Assembly (NCBI GenBank): GCA_009760855.2
Contig: WPIO01000050.1
Coordinates: 1,242,001-1,306,000, forward strand
Origin: Cristatella mucedo
Taxonomy: Eukaryota > Bryozoa > Phylactolaemata > Cristatellidae
Direction of reading: 5' to 3'
DNA: 64,000 bases
The first letter of the stretch is position 1. Every line of letters begins with the position of its first letter. Positions 1 through 9,916 of this stretch are shown here, in pieces. The translations under genes were made by a program, and so were the position numbers. The notes beneath the pieces were generated by a model. That model had not been told where the DNA came from, did no database searches, and saw nothing but the letters and a program-made list of their open reading frames with translations.

Positions 1-505
1 AAGAGCACTCCGGAGTGTCATGTTCACTGCGCCAGTGAGGATATCAAGGCTTCCGGTCGAGTCTGAATGCAGGTCAAGAAAACCTGCACCACAAACCGAT
101 CTGAAAACTTATCCTCGTCAATCCTTTGCAAGTTACGTCACTTGACAAGTTTGACCTTACCCCGTACGTACAAGGAAGCAGGAACAGTAAAAGGGACCGA
201 ACAATGATCTGAGAGGGTCAGTGGGCACGCCACAAGGTCAGTGAGAGAGCATCCGTATAGTGTCGGGAGAAAGCATTGTTCAGAGGCAAAGCAGGCGTTC
301 GCTGGGAGAGGCAGGGAAGATAGAGCCTGATCTGCGCCTGATGTGTGACGATGCTGTGATCAGCAAAGTCCTTACGCTAATGTACTCCTTACATATGGCC
401 AATAGGTAAGCCATTGACGAAGCCCAGCATCAGGCGACTAATGTATGCTATATCTCTTGACGTCTGCTGTGAATTTTTGAGCTCTCAAATACGTATGCAC
501 GAGTT

Positions 506-515
<10 letters not shown>
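1..515. other. Intergenic sequence, nothing recognised
   Basis: No coding pattern, RNA gene or repeat of the families found elsewhere in this window is visible. The short open frames here have no recognisable domain and low-complexity ends. Confidence 0.5.

Positions 516-558
<43 letters not shown>
516..558. repeat. (GA)n microsatellite
   Basis: About 21 uninterrupted AG dinucleotides. Arg-Glu or Ser-Leu runs in open frames across it are artefacts of the repeat. Confidence 0.95.
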
Positions 559-560
<2 letters not shown>

Positions 561-1180
561 TCGTTGACCACTCACGTCCACGCTCTGTTTCTGCGAGACT
601 ACACTAGCAATGCCGCCGCCCGAGCCACCATGTTGTAATAAAACAGGAGCGAACTCCATCGGGCGCGTGACCACGTGATCTCGGATTAAGACGAATGCGA
701 GCGGTGCGCATGGAACGGCGTATGCAAACATCTTCACGAGCTTCAACTCGCATGCAATTCCGCACGGACACTGGCAGTGGGCCTGCACACGACCACTCTA
801 CCCAGCTATCCCATCTCAACTGCCTTCCCTCTCCTTGTCGTGACTTAAACCATCGTCCAACCACCGCCGCTGTAAATCAAAATGGCCCATTTACCGGCCG
901 CAGCCCTAGAAACTTCACTAAGCCATAAACACCGCTAGGCGTAAAGTGGCCACGGAGGGAATAAGTGAATAATCGGGCGATAGGCCCAATTAGCCCATAA
1001 GCTACGAATACGTACCGTTTTGCACTACAACCAAACAGCTGGATACATCCCTTCCAACGATAAAGAGCGAAATAGGCGAACCGAGCTGGCTGTTGTGCTG
1101 TCCGTCTTGTGCGAATATCACTAAGTTGTTCTACCTCTTCGGTTTGTTCATTCTCTGCAGTTCCAGAAGCCGACTAGTCT
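559..1180. other. Intergenic, no gene recognised
   Basis: Moderately GC-rich sequence. Overlapping short open frames on both strands have no domain, signal peptide or conserved motif. No repeat family member was recognised. Confidence 0.45.
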
Positions 1181-1348
1181 GGACCAGCTGCTGTCTCGGT
1201 CGCAGTGCGAATGTCTACAACGTGCCAGTGCGAGCCGTACATTTCAATCCCATCTGCTCCATCGGGACCAGCTGCTGGCCTGGGCACTCTGTGCGCGTCT
1301 GCAAGGGGCCAGCTCATGCCACATTGACCTCGATCCCACCTCCTGGAC
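1181..1348. repeat. Diverged tandem duplication, two 84 bp units
   Basis: Two head-to-tail units each begin GGACCAGCTGCTG (1181 and 1265) and stay alignable through TGCCAG/GGCCAGC and TCAATCCCATC/TCGATCCCACC. The period is 84 bp, a multiple of three, so an overlapping plus-strand frame (1093-1380) stays open. No known protein is recognised there. Confidence 0.6.
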
Positions 1349-2028
1349 TGACCTTGGTTGCCTGGACAAGGGGCGAGTAAGTTGTGCAGCCAGCGACTGA
1401 GAACGGGAGGCTTTAAGAACGATCTCTATCCGAGTCCGTGTTCGCCGGTCACCAGCCCAGCAGGCGAATTTTCCTCGTAGTGCACCACCCAGAGGCCTTT
1501 TCCACTTGGTGACCTGTGGAGCTAGCGGCTTGAGTTGCTCTCGTTCTGGAAGCCCTGGAGCCAGAAGCGTGGCATGAAAAGATCATAACCAGGCCATTGC
1601 CGTCGCTGCGTGCTGCCATGCTCCTAATAGTGGAGTGGCGAAGCTCAACAATCGCTTTACCCGACGGACGATAGGCCGAGCGGCGAAAATTCACTGTCAC
1701 GCCACAGAGCTCGAACGACCGCACCAATATTTGTTATTTAAAGATGGCCACACTGTCTAGCCAAAGCTGTCCCTGCGGGCCGGGCTAGCGGATTCTTCGC
1801 TCCAGCTCTCTGAGTAATGCTGCAGCGCCAACGTCGTGCAGTCACAACGACCAGATCGTGAACTTCACAGCGCTCAAGTACGGCTCGCCACAAAAATTCT
1901 TGACATCGAACTCTAGCCTCGTCAATAGCCTCGAAAATCGCTCGCCAATAATCCTGCTGCCAATTGGTCAGTGCGGAAAGGCAGGCATGGCTCCCCGACT
2001 CTGTCGCTGGATCAACCAAACAGCGGCG
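1349..2028. other. Intergenic; unrecognised minus-strand open frames
   Basis: Two minus-strand frames (1449-1727 and 1738-2028) have a fairly protein-like composition. They match no family I know and lack clear starts or splice signals. The second runs antisense into the LINE that begins at about 2029, so its apparent start is spurious. Confidence 0.35.
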
Positions 2029-2683
2029 ACTGCTTACTGGCCTACCAGCATGTGTGATCAGGCGATTGCAGCTGGTGCAAAACTCTGCAGCTAGGCTTGT
2101 CTGTCGTGAGCGTCGCAGTTGCCACATTACTCAACTTCTTGCCGACCTGCACTGGCTACCAGTCAAGCAACGAATTGACTTCAAGGTTTTGTCGCTCACT
2201 TTTAGGTCTCTTCATTCCATGGCTCCAGCCTATCTCTCCGATATACTACCCCATCAGGCCAAGCATGGTACCATCCGCTCTTTGGAATCCAACAGTCTAG
2301 AAATACCTCGTACAAACCTTGAATCCTTTGGAGACCGTGCATTTGGTTCATATGCTTCCAAAGCCTGGAACTCCCTCCCGACCTGCGTCAGAATATCCCC
2401 TGACCTGACCACATTTAAAAGGAACTTAAAAACGCATCTATTGAGGACAGCATTTAGTGGGTCCCTGTGATTCGTCCTTCACGTGCTTATGCGTGCTGAC
2501 ACTGTGCATGCTGCCACTAACCACATTTGCATGCAGACCCTGTGCATGTCACCCCTAACTATGTTATTCATTTTGTTTGTTTTTCAAGCATGATCTTACT
2601 TATCATTCAATTGCATTTCCCTTTGCTGCAAATGTAAAGCGCCTAGAAAGAGATTAAGTTCTCTGAGGGCGCTTTATCAAGTA

Positions 2684-2728
<45 letters not shown>

Positions 2729-2730
2729 AG
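2029..2730 (+). mobile_element. LINE A, 5'-truncated 3' end
   Basis: An L2/CR1-group non-LTR retrotransposon fragment. It opens inside the RT C-terminal region at the sequence for TGLPACVIRRLQLVQNSAAR and runs in frame to the ORF stop near 2470, including HWLPVKQRIDFKVLSLTFRS and AWNSLPTC. A 3' UTR follows, then the family hairpin (about 2636-2683) and an (ATT)n tail at about 2683-2728. The coding part has few lesions, so it is a relatively young copy. Confidence 0.93.
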
Positions 2731-2936
2731 CACGATCATGCTAGGCTTTCAACCGGACTGCGGTTGATCTTGGCCTGTGGGAAACTAAGTCGACTAAGGA
2801 TTAGAGTTTGATCGATGCCGAGGCGATGCTCAGCGTGGGAGATGCAATGGTTCATTGCTCTACCATACATTCATCAGCTGCCCCAACGGCGACCCCGGGG
2901 CAGCTGAGCCTCAGTTTTCTCGTCGGTTCCGTGGCT
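2731..2936. other. Intergenic, nothing recognised
   Basis: Short stretch between the LINE tail and a minisatellite; no feature seen. Confidence 0.4.
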
Positions 2937-3205
2937 GGAGTTCGATGAAGTTTGATCACTGATCTTCGATGGAGTTTGATCACCAATGAAGTTTGATCAC
3001 CGATGGAGTTCGATCGCCAATCCCATATGGAGTTTGATAACCGATAACCGATGGAGTTCAATAACCGGTCACCGAAGGAATTCAGTCGTGGTGGGGTTCG
3101 ACCACTGATCACCTTTGGAGTTCGATTTCTGATGAAGTTCGGCCACCAATGGAGTTCGATCATCCATGGAGTTCGACTACCGTTGGGTTTCGACCACCGA
3201 GGGAG
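2937..3205. repeat. Degenerate ~20-22 bp minisatellite
   Basis: About a dozen imperfect copies of a unit close to GATGGAGTTCGATCACCAA, with GTTTGATCAC and GTTCGACCAC variants. Copies differ in length and sequence, so the array is old. A minus-strand frame across it reads RS/N-rich repeats and is not considered a gene. Confidence 0.85.
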
Positions 3206-3576
3206 CGCGCGAGTTATGTGATCCGCCGAACTCTCGCTCGACTGAACAAGACAAACTGGTACGTCCAGACCACATTTTAGAATATTCGCATCACCAATCA
3301 GTGTCGGGCGTTTTAACAGCTCCCCAAGCCATCGCCGCGAAATAGCTTGTTCCACGAAGACAGTGAAGGAGCCGACTGAATACTGAATGCTAGAATCAGC
3401 TACACCGACAGCTGACTTTGGGCCCTCAAGCTGTCGCTAGATTATCGCCTCTCAGTACCGACTCCAACTAGGCCAAGTTAAAGTGCGCTGAGTCGTCAGC
3501 TTCGCGAAGCTACTACAGGCCCCCTACGACGTTACCGCCGATTTGTAGACGCCCCCACGGTAACGATGCACGCGTC
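3206..3576. other. Intergenic, nothing recognised
   Basis: No coding pattern or known repeat seen between the minisatellite and the SINE. Confidence 0.4.
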
Positions 3577-4066
3577 GCACCAAAGAGCCTAGGCGGTAGT
3601 CTTTCACGGACCGAAGTCGTGGGTCCGAATCCTGTGGTGGGCGATCCTCTACTCTCCTACTGCCGACTATGGCTCATCCTTTTCAGCGGTCCTGAGCTGC
3701 TACTTCCATGCTGCCCACTACCTCAACTGCTCTCCTGACTCTGCTATGCTTCCCACTTTCTCTTTGTTGCGTGAGACGAAGTCTGTTGGCTACCGAATGC
3801 GTACCGAAAGACGCTTAGGCTGTGAGTGGGCTATACAAAACTCTCCTGCGTAACACCCACATGATCTTTATGACTTTGTGGAGTTACAGACGGAGATACA
3901 TTGCATTACATTTATCGCCGCTGCAAGTGGTGGTGATAGCCGTAAAGGTTCGAAAGCCGTAAACGTAAGCCATTGCGTAAGTCGTTGCGTAAGCCGTTAC
4001 GTAAGCCGTAAGGGCTCTTCTGTCGCCCTATACGAAGAGGCTGTTAAATCAGCTAGTATATTCTTT
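3577..4066 (+). mobile_element. tRNA-derived SINE split by a LINE B 3' end
   Basis: The head (3577-3650) has an A-box-like GAGCCTAGGCGG and a B box GGGTCCGAATCC. The body resumes at about 3910 (TTATCGCCGCTGCAAG, GTGATAGCCGTAAAGG) and ends AAGAGGCTGTTAAATCAGCTAG. A LINE B 3' end fills the gap. The body also has an expanded 12 bp minisatellite of CGTAAGCCGTTG-like units (about 3950-4012) that other SINE copies lack. Confidence 0.85.
3651..3912 (+). mobile_element. LINE B 3' end inserted in a SINE
   Basis: Matches the 3' end of the LINE B copies at 18.85-19.09 and 49.15-49.42 kb, from ACTCTCCTACTGCCGACTAT to GGAGATACATTGCATTACATT. It interrupts the SINE between its GGGCGATCCT and TTATCGCC blocks, so LINE B was active after this SINE landed. 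No clear target-site duplication is visible. Confidence 0.88.
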
Positions 4067-4330
4067 ATCGTCGATTATTTGCACGGCGCCTTTTGCTGAG
4101 TTTCACACGCATCTAGCTGCCCGGCGAAGACAAAGCACACGTGAGCGGTTCCTCGAAAACGACGCCCTGCCATCAGCTGTAGCCGTCGCCGGTCCAATGT
4201 AAGTCCTCAAGATCCGCCACGTACGCATCGAGCTCTCGTCTGCACGTGGCTGTATGAGTTCAAGCTCGTCGTACGTCGGACGGAGGTGATCAAGCCGAAG
4301 CGTCGCGTTCAGTATTCTCTTCACTGTGAG
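4067..4330. other. Intergenic, nothing recognised
   Basis: A short minus-strand frame is present but matches nothing recognised. Confidence 0.35.
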
Positions 4331-4745
4331 TTATAATAATAATAATAATAATAATAATGCACTTGATAAAGCGCCCTCAGAGAACTTAATCTCTTTCTAG
4401 GCGCTTTACATTTGCTGTAAAGTGAAATGCAATTGAATGGTAAGTAAAATAATGCTGGAAAAACAAACAAAATGAATAATATGGTTAGGGGTGACATGCA
4501 CAAGGTCAGCATGCAAATGTGGTTAGTGGCAGCATGCACAGTGTCAGCACGCATAAGCACATCAAGGACGAATCACAGGGACCCACTAAATGCTGTCCTA
4601 AATAGGTGTTTTTAAGTTCCTTCTAAATGTGGTCAGGTCAGGGAATGTTCTGACGCAGGTCGGGAGGGAGTTCCAAGCTTTGGGAGCATACGAACTAAAT
4701 GCACGGTCTCCAAAGGATTTAAGGTTTGTACGAGGTATACGAGGT
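4331..4745 (-). mobile_element. LINE A 3' end
   Basis: A reversed LINE A end: an (AAT)n tail at 4333-4359, then the hairpin, the 3' UTR with its repeated CATGCTGAC-type motif, and the last RT-ORF codons (NLKSFGDRAFSSYAPKAWNS) up to about 4735. It is truncated at its 5' side, where different sequence begins. Confidence 0.92.
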
Positions 4746-4966
4746 ATAGCTATTTCGTCTCGTCTTTCTAACTTAGTCCCTGACACACGGCCAAGGAGCA
4801 TCGAGTAAGAAACAGCGGCAACAACGTCGCTACGTCTGCGGCGTTCTGCTGCCCCCGCATCTACCTGGAATCGTCGCCCAATCCAGGCCGCACAGTCTCC
4901 ACTTCCGTCCAAGTCGGTGTAAGCCTTGCTGAACTTTATCGTCACCTGATTCGTGTGTGCCGACAT
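4746..4966 (-). pseudogene. Possible LTR-retroelement gag-like remnant
   Basis: About 73 residues open with an N-terminus containing VTIKFSKAYTDLDGSGDCAAW. This resembles the 'xxFDGSGDxxxW' opening of Ty3/Gypsy-type Gag proteins of invertebrates. It is only a short broken fossil fused to the LINE A end; no protease, RT or LTR is seen beside it. The resemblance is from memory and could be chance. Confidence 0.25.
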
Positions 4967-5902
4967 AGTTTAAAGTTGAAAATGCAAGCGGCGCATTCGC
5001 GATGGCATGGAGCCAAAATACTGCGGCGGCGAGCTTAAACGCGCTCGTTTCCAATCGTACGCTGGCAGCGGGCCAGCGCCCGACCGCTCTCCCCGGCGCT
5101 TCCCCCGGCGCAATTCTCCGGCCTCCGCAGGCCGTGGGGCGAACCTCGTGGAACTGTCACTGCCGCAGATTGCCCATGAAGCTGCAGATGCGTCATCAAC
5201 TCTCCAGTGGGCCCCAAACTTGCCGAAGCCCGAAATAACAAGGCCATCGGTCCATAAACTATAAATACCACCAATCATCCACAGTGCAGGTCGTCTTACA
5301 GAAAGGATAACTCAGAGACAGGAAATGACAACTCTAAGTGCAGCCTATTCAGCGGCTTCATTCACTTAGCTGCAGCAGTCTGCTGGGGGTGGTCCCCTAC
5401 ACATACGCGGCCGTGGCTGAATCCATTTCAGTGCTAGGTAACAGGTACTCACGCTCTGCAGCCGTGTATTACATAGAAAATATTAATTAAATATAGTATA
5501 ATACGCATATACTAATATGTAAATATGTGTGTGTGTTTGTTTTTGAATATAGGGCGAAAATAAAATATGAAATAAAAATACGATCGCCAGTGGCAGCAGG
5601 GATCTCGCGAAATCTCGCCAACCGAGATCTTTCCAGCCGAGATCTCTCGCTAACTCACAGCGGTCACGAGCGAGGTAGTCAGAGAATGCTGGTTAGCTTT
5701 AATTTAACCACCGACCGAGTTAAAAAATCTAAGAACTGCGTTACATAAAGATATTAAATTCAAAGATTGATTTTTTTCGCTTCCTCCAGTGGCTGTCCTC
5801 GTCAACTCGCCCGGTCTTCCATTAGACCGATGTCGTGGTCCTGTGGTTGATGTTGCGCACGAAAGTGCAGCAGCAAGACCTACGTGCGATACTACGCCAA
5901 TG
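4967..5902. other. Intergenic, no gene recognised
   Basis: A GC-rich part (about 5000-5200) followed by AT-rich sequence (about 5460-5580). Overlapping short frames on both strands have no recognisable motif. At about 5625-5650 there is a small GAGATCT-type repeat. Confidence 0.4.
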
Positions 5903-5998
5903 CACGCACGCTTCCTTTGCAGCAAGCTTGAATTTCCGAGAAAGAGATTCACTTCTGTAAGGGCGCTCTATCAAATGTATTATTATTATTATTATTCA
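5903..5998 (+). mobile_element. LINE A' tail-only copy
   Basis: Only the last ~95 bp of the element: GCTTCCTTTGCAGCAAG, a degraded hairpin (GAGAAAGAGATTCACTTCTG ... GGGCGCTC) and an (ATT)n tail. The GCTTCCTTTGCAGC start marks the older A' subfamily. Confidence 0.8.
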
Positions 5999-6657
5999 TG
6001 TTATTACATTATGACGACGTTGGCGAAAACGATTGGGGTAGGGCAGAAACGCACCAACCACTCTTGCGCCATGCGCTCTTGGCCAGCGGCGGTGAGCAGC
6101 CATTCGGAATAATGGCGGGCGGTTGGAGGACGCGCCGATGCCCTCGCCGATCATGCCTTGGGCACATTGTCGCGCCTAGTCGGGGACGCGATCTTGCACT
6201 TCCTGCTCGGACGCGAGTGGCGCCGCAACAGAAGCGTCACCGCGCTGGGCTCACGGAGCGGAGCCGAAAGAGAGTTCAGAGAGACTATCCGCTAGCAGCT
6301 TCTCCGCAGATTCTGGCTGCTTACTTCGGTGCGGTGCCGCGATCGCTGCTTAGAAACGGTTGCGCCACCGCGGTAGCCGGGTGGCGGAAGCCTCTCGGCG
6401 AAAGCCAGTAGCCGGACGCTCTCTAACCAATCACGGGCCGCCGCCGCCACCGCCGTCGCCACAGCGTTTGCAATGCATTCGGAGAACGCAACCGACCTTG
6501 CCGGACGGAGGCGATCCATGCTACTACCGCCGCCCTCCCGGGTCCGGAGCGTCCGCCTGCGTCCGGCGTTCGACGGCGAGCGGCGGACGTTGGCGGACGC
6601 TCCTGCAGCCGGCGACGGAAAGCCGTCGAGAGTGTCGACGGAGACTGCTGATGACCT
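5999..6657. other. CpG-rich sequence, no gene assigned
   Basis: GC- and CpG-rich DNA with long overlapping frames on both strands. The minus-strand frame 6292-6807 begins inside a minisatellite and continues as low-complexity Arg/Ala-rich sequence. No domain recognised. It could be a CpG island or an unassigned exon. Confidence 0.35.
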
Positions 6658-6793
6658 GCTCTCCCTGACCTTCGCTCCCTGACCTGCGCTCCCTGACCTT
6701 CGCTCCCTGACCTGCGCTCCCTGATCTGCGCTCCCTAACCTTCGCTCCCTGACCTTCACTCCCTGACCTTCGCTCCCTGACCTGCGCTTCCTC
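6658..6793. repeat. 14 bp minisatellite
   Basis: About nine and a half copies of CTCCCTGACCTTCG or CTCCCTGACCTGCG, largely alternating T/G at the variable base. Because 14 is not a multiple of three, open frames across it show a 14-residue Gly/Gln/Arg/Ser period that should not be taken as a protein. Weak relics of a similar unit occur at about 7395-7465. Confidence 0.93.
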
Positions 6794-6826
6794 GTGTGCT
6801 TCGTCATCCGTCAATAAAAAAAAATC

Positions 6827-6994
6827 CTAGCTGATTAAACAGCCTCTTTTTGTATAGCGACGGATGAGCCTTTACGGCTATCACTACCGCTTGCAGTGGC
6901 GATAAAGAATCGCCCACCGCAGGAATCGAACCCACAGCCTCGGGACCGAGGTCGTAAAAGCAACCACCTTACCTAGTGTGCCATCATGGCTCAA
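6827..6994 (-). mobile_element. tRNA-derived SINE
   Basis: Reversed SINE. On the plus strand it starts CTAGCTGATTAAACAGCCTC and includes GCGATAAAGAATCGCCCACC. The B box complement is GGAATCGAACCC and the A box complement CCACCTTACCTAGTGTGCCA. It lies beside a second copy of the same family. Confidence 0.92.
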
Positions 6995-7059
6995 GGCGGC
7001 TCCGTCGATAAGCGCGACGGATTGACTTAAAAAGAATAATAAAATAAACAACGGTTGAG

Positions 7060-7222
7060 GTTGATTTAACAGTCTCGTTCGTATAGCGACAGAAGAGCCT
7101 TAAAGGCTATCACCACCGCTTGCATAAGCAATAAAGGATCGCTCAAAGCAGCATGGAATCGAAGCCACGACCTCGGGACCTTCGTCGTGCAGAGCAACTG
7201 CTTTATCCGGTGGTCATCGCGG
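7060..7222 (-). mobile_element. tRNA-derived SINE, second adjacent copy
   Basis: Same family and orientation as the copy ending at 6994, separated by about 65 bp of A-rich sequence. It is more diverged, with a degraded B box (GGAATCGAAGCC). Confidence 0.88.
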
Positions 7223-7597
7223 AATCATTAACGATGGTCGTTGAGGAGCTCCAACATCGAGAAGTCGCAACAGCAGCGACGACGGCGGCGGCGGCGGAGA
7301 CCACGTCGGCGGCAGTGTCGCAAAGCCATCGCTGCTACAGGGTCCTCATTTTTGTCTCGTCAGCGCTCGCTAATCACTGACTCGGAAACTGAACGCTCGA
7401 CCTGCGCCCCTGACCTGCACTGCGTGACCTACGCACCCGGACCTGCCCTCCCTGACATGCGATCCGAAATCGAACAGCCCTCGCCGATTATTATAGCACC
7501 AACGACCATTTATTATCGCACCGAGCACGAAAAGGTCAAACTATACGGTGCTCGCTGCTGGCTAGCTGCCGAATCGGCGAATCAGAGCGACGTCGCG
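7223..7597. other. Px1 3' flank with candidate polyadenylation signal
   Basis: Contains a (CGG)n-rich patch (about 7270-7300), relics of the 14 bp minisatellite unit, and a minus-strand AATAAA at 7509-7514. That signal lies about 85 bp beyond the Px1 stop, a suitable distance for its poly(A) signal. Confidence 0.5.
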
Positions 7598-8719
7598 CTA
7601 GCCGCTAGCCGCGGCGCATGGCTGCAGCTCGCCCGGCGCGTAGCCTCTAGTCGTGAGCGCGGGCCAGGCGCCGCAGAAGACCTTGACCCAGGCTCGCGAG
7701 CTGGCAGCAAAACGCTTGACGTGCGAGCGCGTGCTCGAGAACGGACAGCTCACGAGCGGCGCCGTCGGCTGGCCCGTCGCCATCGGGTCCTTTTCGGTGA
7801 TGTTGTAAGCCAGGGAGAAGTCGGAAGTGAGGAAAATGAAGTGATTCGTCGGCGAGTCTCTGCTGAAAGAATACATTACTGGCGTAACTTTGGAGGTATA
7901 GTTAAACGGCACCGCCGCCCACACGCTGGCCTTGTTGGCAATCGTTTGAAAGTAGGTGGTGTCGTTCGCCGCATCGGGAGTGAGGTCCCACTGCGCCATC
8001 ACCCTGCCGTTGAAGTCGCGCACGACGCCAAGCGAGTGCAAGCCCATGAGCGCCACGAACTGCTCGGCTGTTAGGCCGAGCTTGGCGGCGAACGCCAGGA
8101 CCTGCTCAATGGTCCAGCGGCGGTCCGGGTATACGACGACGGCGTCCGTGTACGGCGCCGTCTTGCAGTCGGCGCGACCAAACACGACCTGCACGCCGCA
8201 CACTTTCGAGTTATTCTGGTCGAACACGGCGATTTTCAGCGCCGCCACGGCCGAGGCCTGCCACAGGTCGGCGTGCGTTAGAGTGCAGTCGGCGAACTGC
8301 GGCGCCCGCAGAAGCCGGTCGCGGAAGTCCGACAGGGCGGCGATCGTGAAGTTGAGTCCGTTGTTTCCCGGGTTGTTGACGTTGACGCAGCCCTCGCAGC
8401 CGTAGCCGGCGCACGAGTGGAACGCCAGCCGCACGCTGCCGGCGATGAGAGGGCGGTACGTTCGGCCAAACGCGTCTTTGCCGACTGTGCTCTGGAGCAG
8501 GCTCGTAAGCTGTCGCAGCAGCACGACGACGTGCTGCTGCGACAGGCGCCCGCTGCCCGTCGCATCGCGGCAGCCGCCGGTCAGCGAACCGAAGCTTGAC
8601 GGCTCGTCGGCCTGGCCAGCGGCGGCGGCGGCAACTGTGCCGGCGAAGAGCGTCAATGCCACAGCTAGCGCCGCTGCGGCAGCCGCGCTGGCGGAGGCGC
8701 TCGGTCCGGCAGCGGCCAT
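7598..8719 (-). CDS. Px1, secreted class I-type heme peroxidase
   Basis: A 373-residue, single-exon member of the plant-type heme peroxidase superfamily (PF00141), which reduces H2O2 using heme. An Ala-rich signal peptide spans residues 1 to about 35, so the protein is probably secreted. The distal pocket reads RLAFHSC (Arg97, Phe100, His101). The proximal ligand is in ALMGLHSLG (His228), with Trp244 sixteen residues later and Asp300 in LTSDFSL. These fit the His-Asp-Trp triad of ascorbate and cytochrome c peroxidases, but the distal aromatic is Phe where those have Trp. DLWQASAVAAL matches the APX 'DxxQLAGVVAV' helix. Ten cysteines, including CAGYGCEGC, fit extracellular disulfides. Substrate unknown. 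The ATG is supported by the signal peptide and by alignment with Px2 and the two pseudogenes. Confidence 0.93.
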   Translation of the reverse strand: MAAAGPSASASAAAAAALAVALTLFAGTVAAAAAGQADEPSSFGSLTGGCRDATGSGRLSQQHVVVLLRQLTSLLQSTVGKDAFGRTYRPLIAGSVRLAFHSCAGYGCEGCVNVNNPGNNGLNFTIAALSDFRDRLLRAPQFADCTLTHADLWQASAVAALKIAVFDQNNSKVCGVQVVFGRADCKTAPYTDAVVVYPDRRWTIEQVLAFAAKLGLTAEQFVALMGLHSLGVVRDFNGRVMAQWDLTPDAANDTTYFQTIANKASVWAAVPFNYTSKVTPVMYSFSRDSPTNHFIFLTSDFSLAYNITEKDPMATGQPTAPLVSCPFSSTRSHVKRFAASSRAWVKVFCGAWPALTTRGYAPGELQPCAAASG

Positions 8720-8807
8720 TCAGACGATCGGTAGTGCAGGAGACTCGCACAAACGGCGCGACTGGCAGTGCACGTCGCGTCGCAATGCCGCTCGGCTGTG
8801 GCGTTGC

Positions 8808-8820
8808 TCTTATGTAGCCA
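8808..8820 (-). promoter_or_regulatory. Px1 TATA-like element
   Basis: On the minus strand this reads GGCTACATAAGAG, about 92 bp upstream of the Px1 ATG. The same GGCTACATAA core lies at a matching distance before Px2. The adjacent GTGCAAAGCG block is also shared between the two promoters. Confidence 0.6.
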
Positions 8821-8910
8821 GCTTCGAGTGCAAAGCGCCTGGGGTATGCACTCGGGGCTCTGGCCGCTTGCCAAGGCGCTCTACGGCCACTGACGCCAGG
8901 CGCCAGAGAC

Positions 8911-8919
8911 TCAGCTCTC

Positions 8920-8962
<43 letters not shown>

Positions 8963-9019
8963 GTCTCTCTGTCTCTCTCTGTCTCTCTCTCTATCTCTCT
9001 CTCCCTCCTCCTCTCTCTC
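8911..9019. repeat. (TC)n tract with TCTG interruptions upstream of Px1
   Basis: About 100 bp of TC repeats broken by TG. In the Px1 direction it reads as a (GA)n tract starting about 190 bp upstream of the ATG. It could act as a GAGA-type element, but this is only positional. Confidence 0.9.
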
Positions 9020-9916
9020 ATCTTGGTGGCTTCTGCCCGGGAGCGCGGTCTCGCGCGGTGAGAGCCGTCGTCTGCATGGTGGCACAGGGGTGAGTTAGTC
9101 TGAAGTGGGCGCTTTCGCACCACGCAGCTGGGCTAGGAAGGCAGTGACTTGGTCTGGGGTGGCCCAGCCTCGCTCGTTCGGTGGCCCGGCTTCCGGCGGG
9201 TGTCAGCTCCCTCCTCCCATCCGGGGGTAAGGTTTTCTTGCACTTCACGACGCCAGGTCACGGGTTCGAGTCTCCGAGCGGGCAATCGTTCGTTACCCAA
9301 TAAAAGTTGGCTTGATAGCTGCTAAGTATCTTTTTTATGTACGAACCAGGTTACAAAATCGTAGTGATTTCGCATAGATGCTCTCTCACACAACAGACGG
9401 TAGAGGCACGGATCGGCCCCTGGCACGCCTCAGCAGTTCGGCAACCACCGTAATTCACAACAAAAAACATGTTTCGCGAAGCTGCTATATTGATTGCGTA
9501 ATAACACTGCGCTGAGCTAAACGTGCAGCCATAAAAGCTCACGCCACTTCGCACGGGAGTCCTCGTGCAATCAGGCTGCAGAGGTCACTGCCGCTACCTC
9601 AGTCAGCCGCCACAAGTTCAGCCGCAATCCAGCACTAAACTGCTGCATTTAGCCCAAGTTTTGATCGCACGTTCTGGGAACCGCGATTATGTGCCCATAA
9701 TATTTCGCGAAATTTCGACGAATATGGAGGTCCAAAAATGGGAAGGTATTTTTTATTGAAGCTTTGCTTGACCTAGTGCCTGTCTTTTGAAAATTACATT
9801 TGGCTCACCGTTCCGGCTGGACAAATTTCCCATTCAGCCTATGTTGAGGGCCTATATAGAGATTTAGTTCTCTAATAACACTACACAACCATCTTATTGT
9901 TATTATTATTATTATT
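9020..9916. other. Intergenic; isolated B-box-like motif
   Basis: No gene recognised. At about 9256-9282 the sequence GGTCACGGGTTCGAGTCTCC looks like a Pol III B box, but no matching A box or cloverleaf was found. It could be a relic of another tRNA-derived SINE. The end (about 9850-9916) carries a vestigial LINE-like tail with (TTA)n. Confidence 0.4.

Noticed and set aside
438-788. Frames containing (RE)n or (SL)n runs around the GA repeat
   Set aside because: Produced by the (GA)n microsatellite; no other support.
6292-6814. 171- and 96-codon Arg/Gly/Ser-repeat proteins on the minus strand
   Set aside because: The repeat comes from a 14 bp minisatellite, which is out of frame with codons; the rest is low complexity.
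7241-8074. 277-codon plus-strand frame overlapping the Px1 3' end
   Set aside because: Arg-rich antisense artefact starting in a CGG repeat; Px1 on the minus strand explains the region.
9256-9282. Pol III B-box-like GGGTTCGAGTC as a tRNA gene
   Set aside because: No cloverleaf, acceptor stem or A box at the right distance. No intact tRNA gene was found in the window; other B boxes belong to SINEs.
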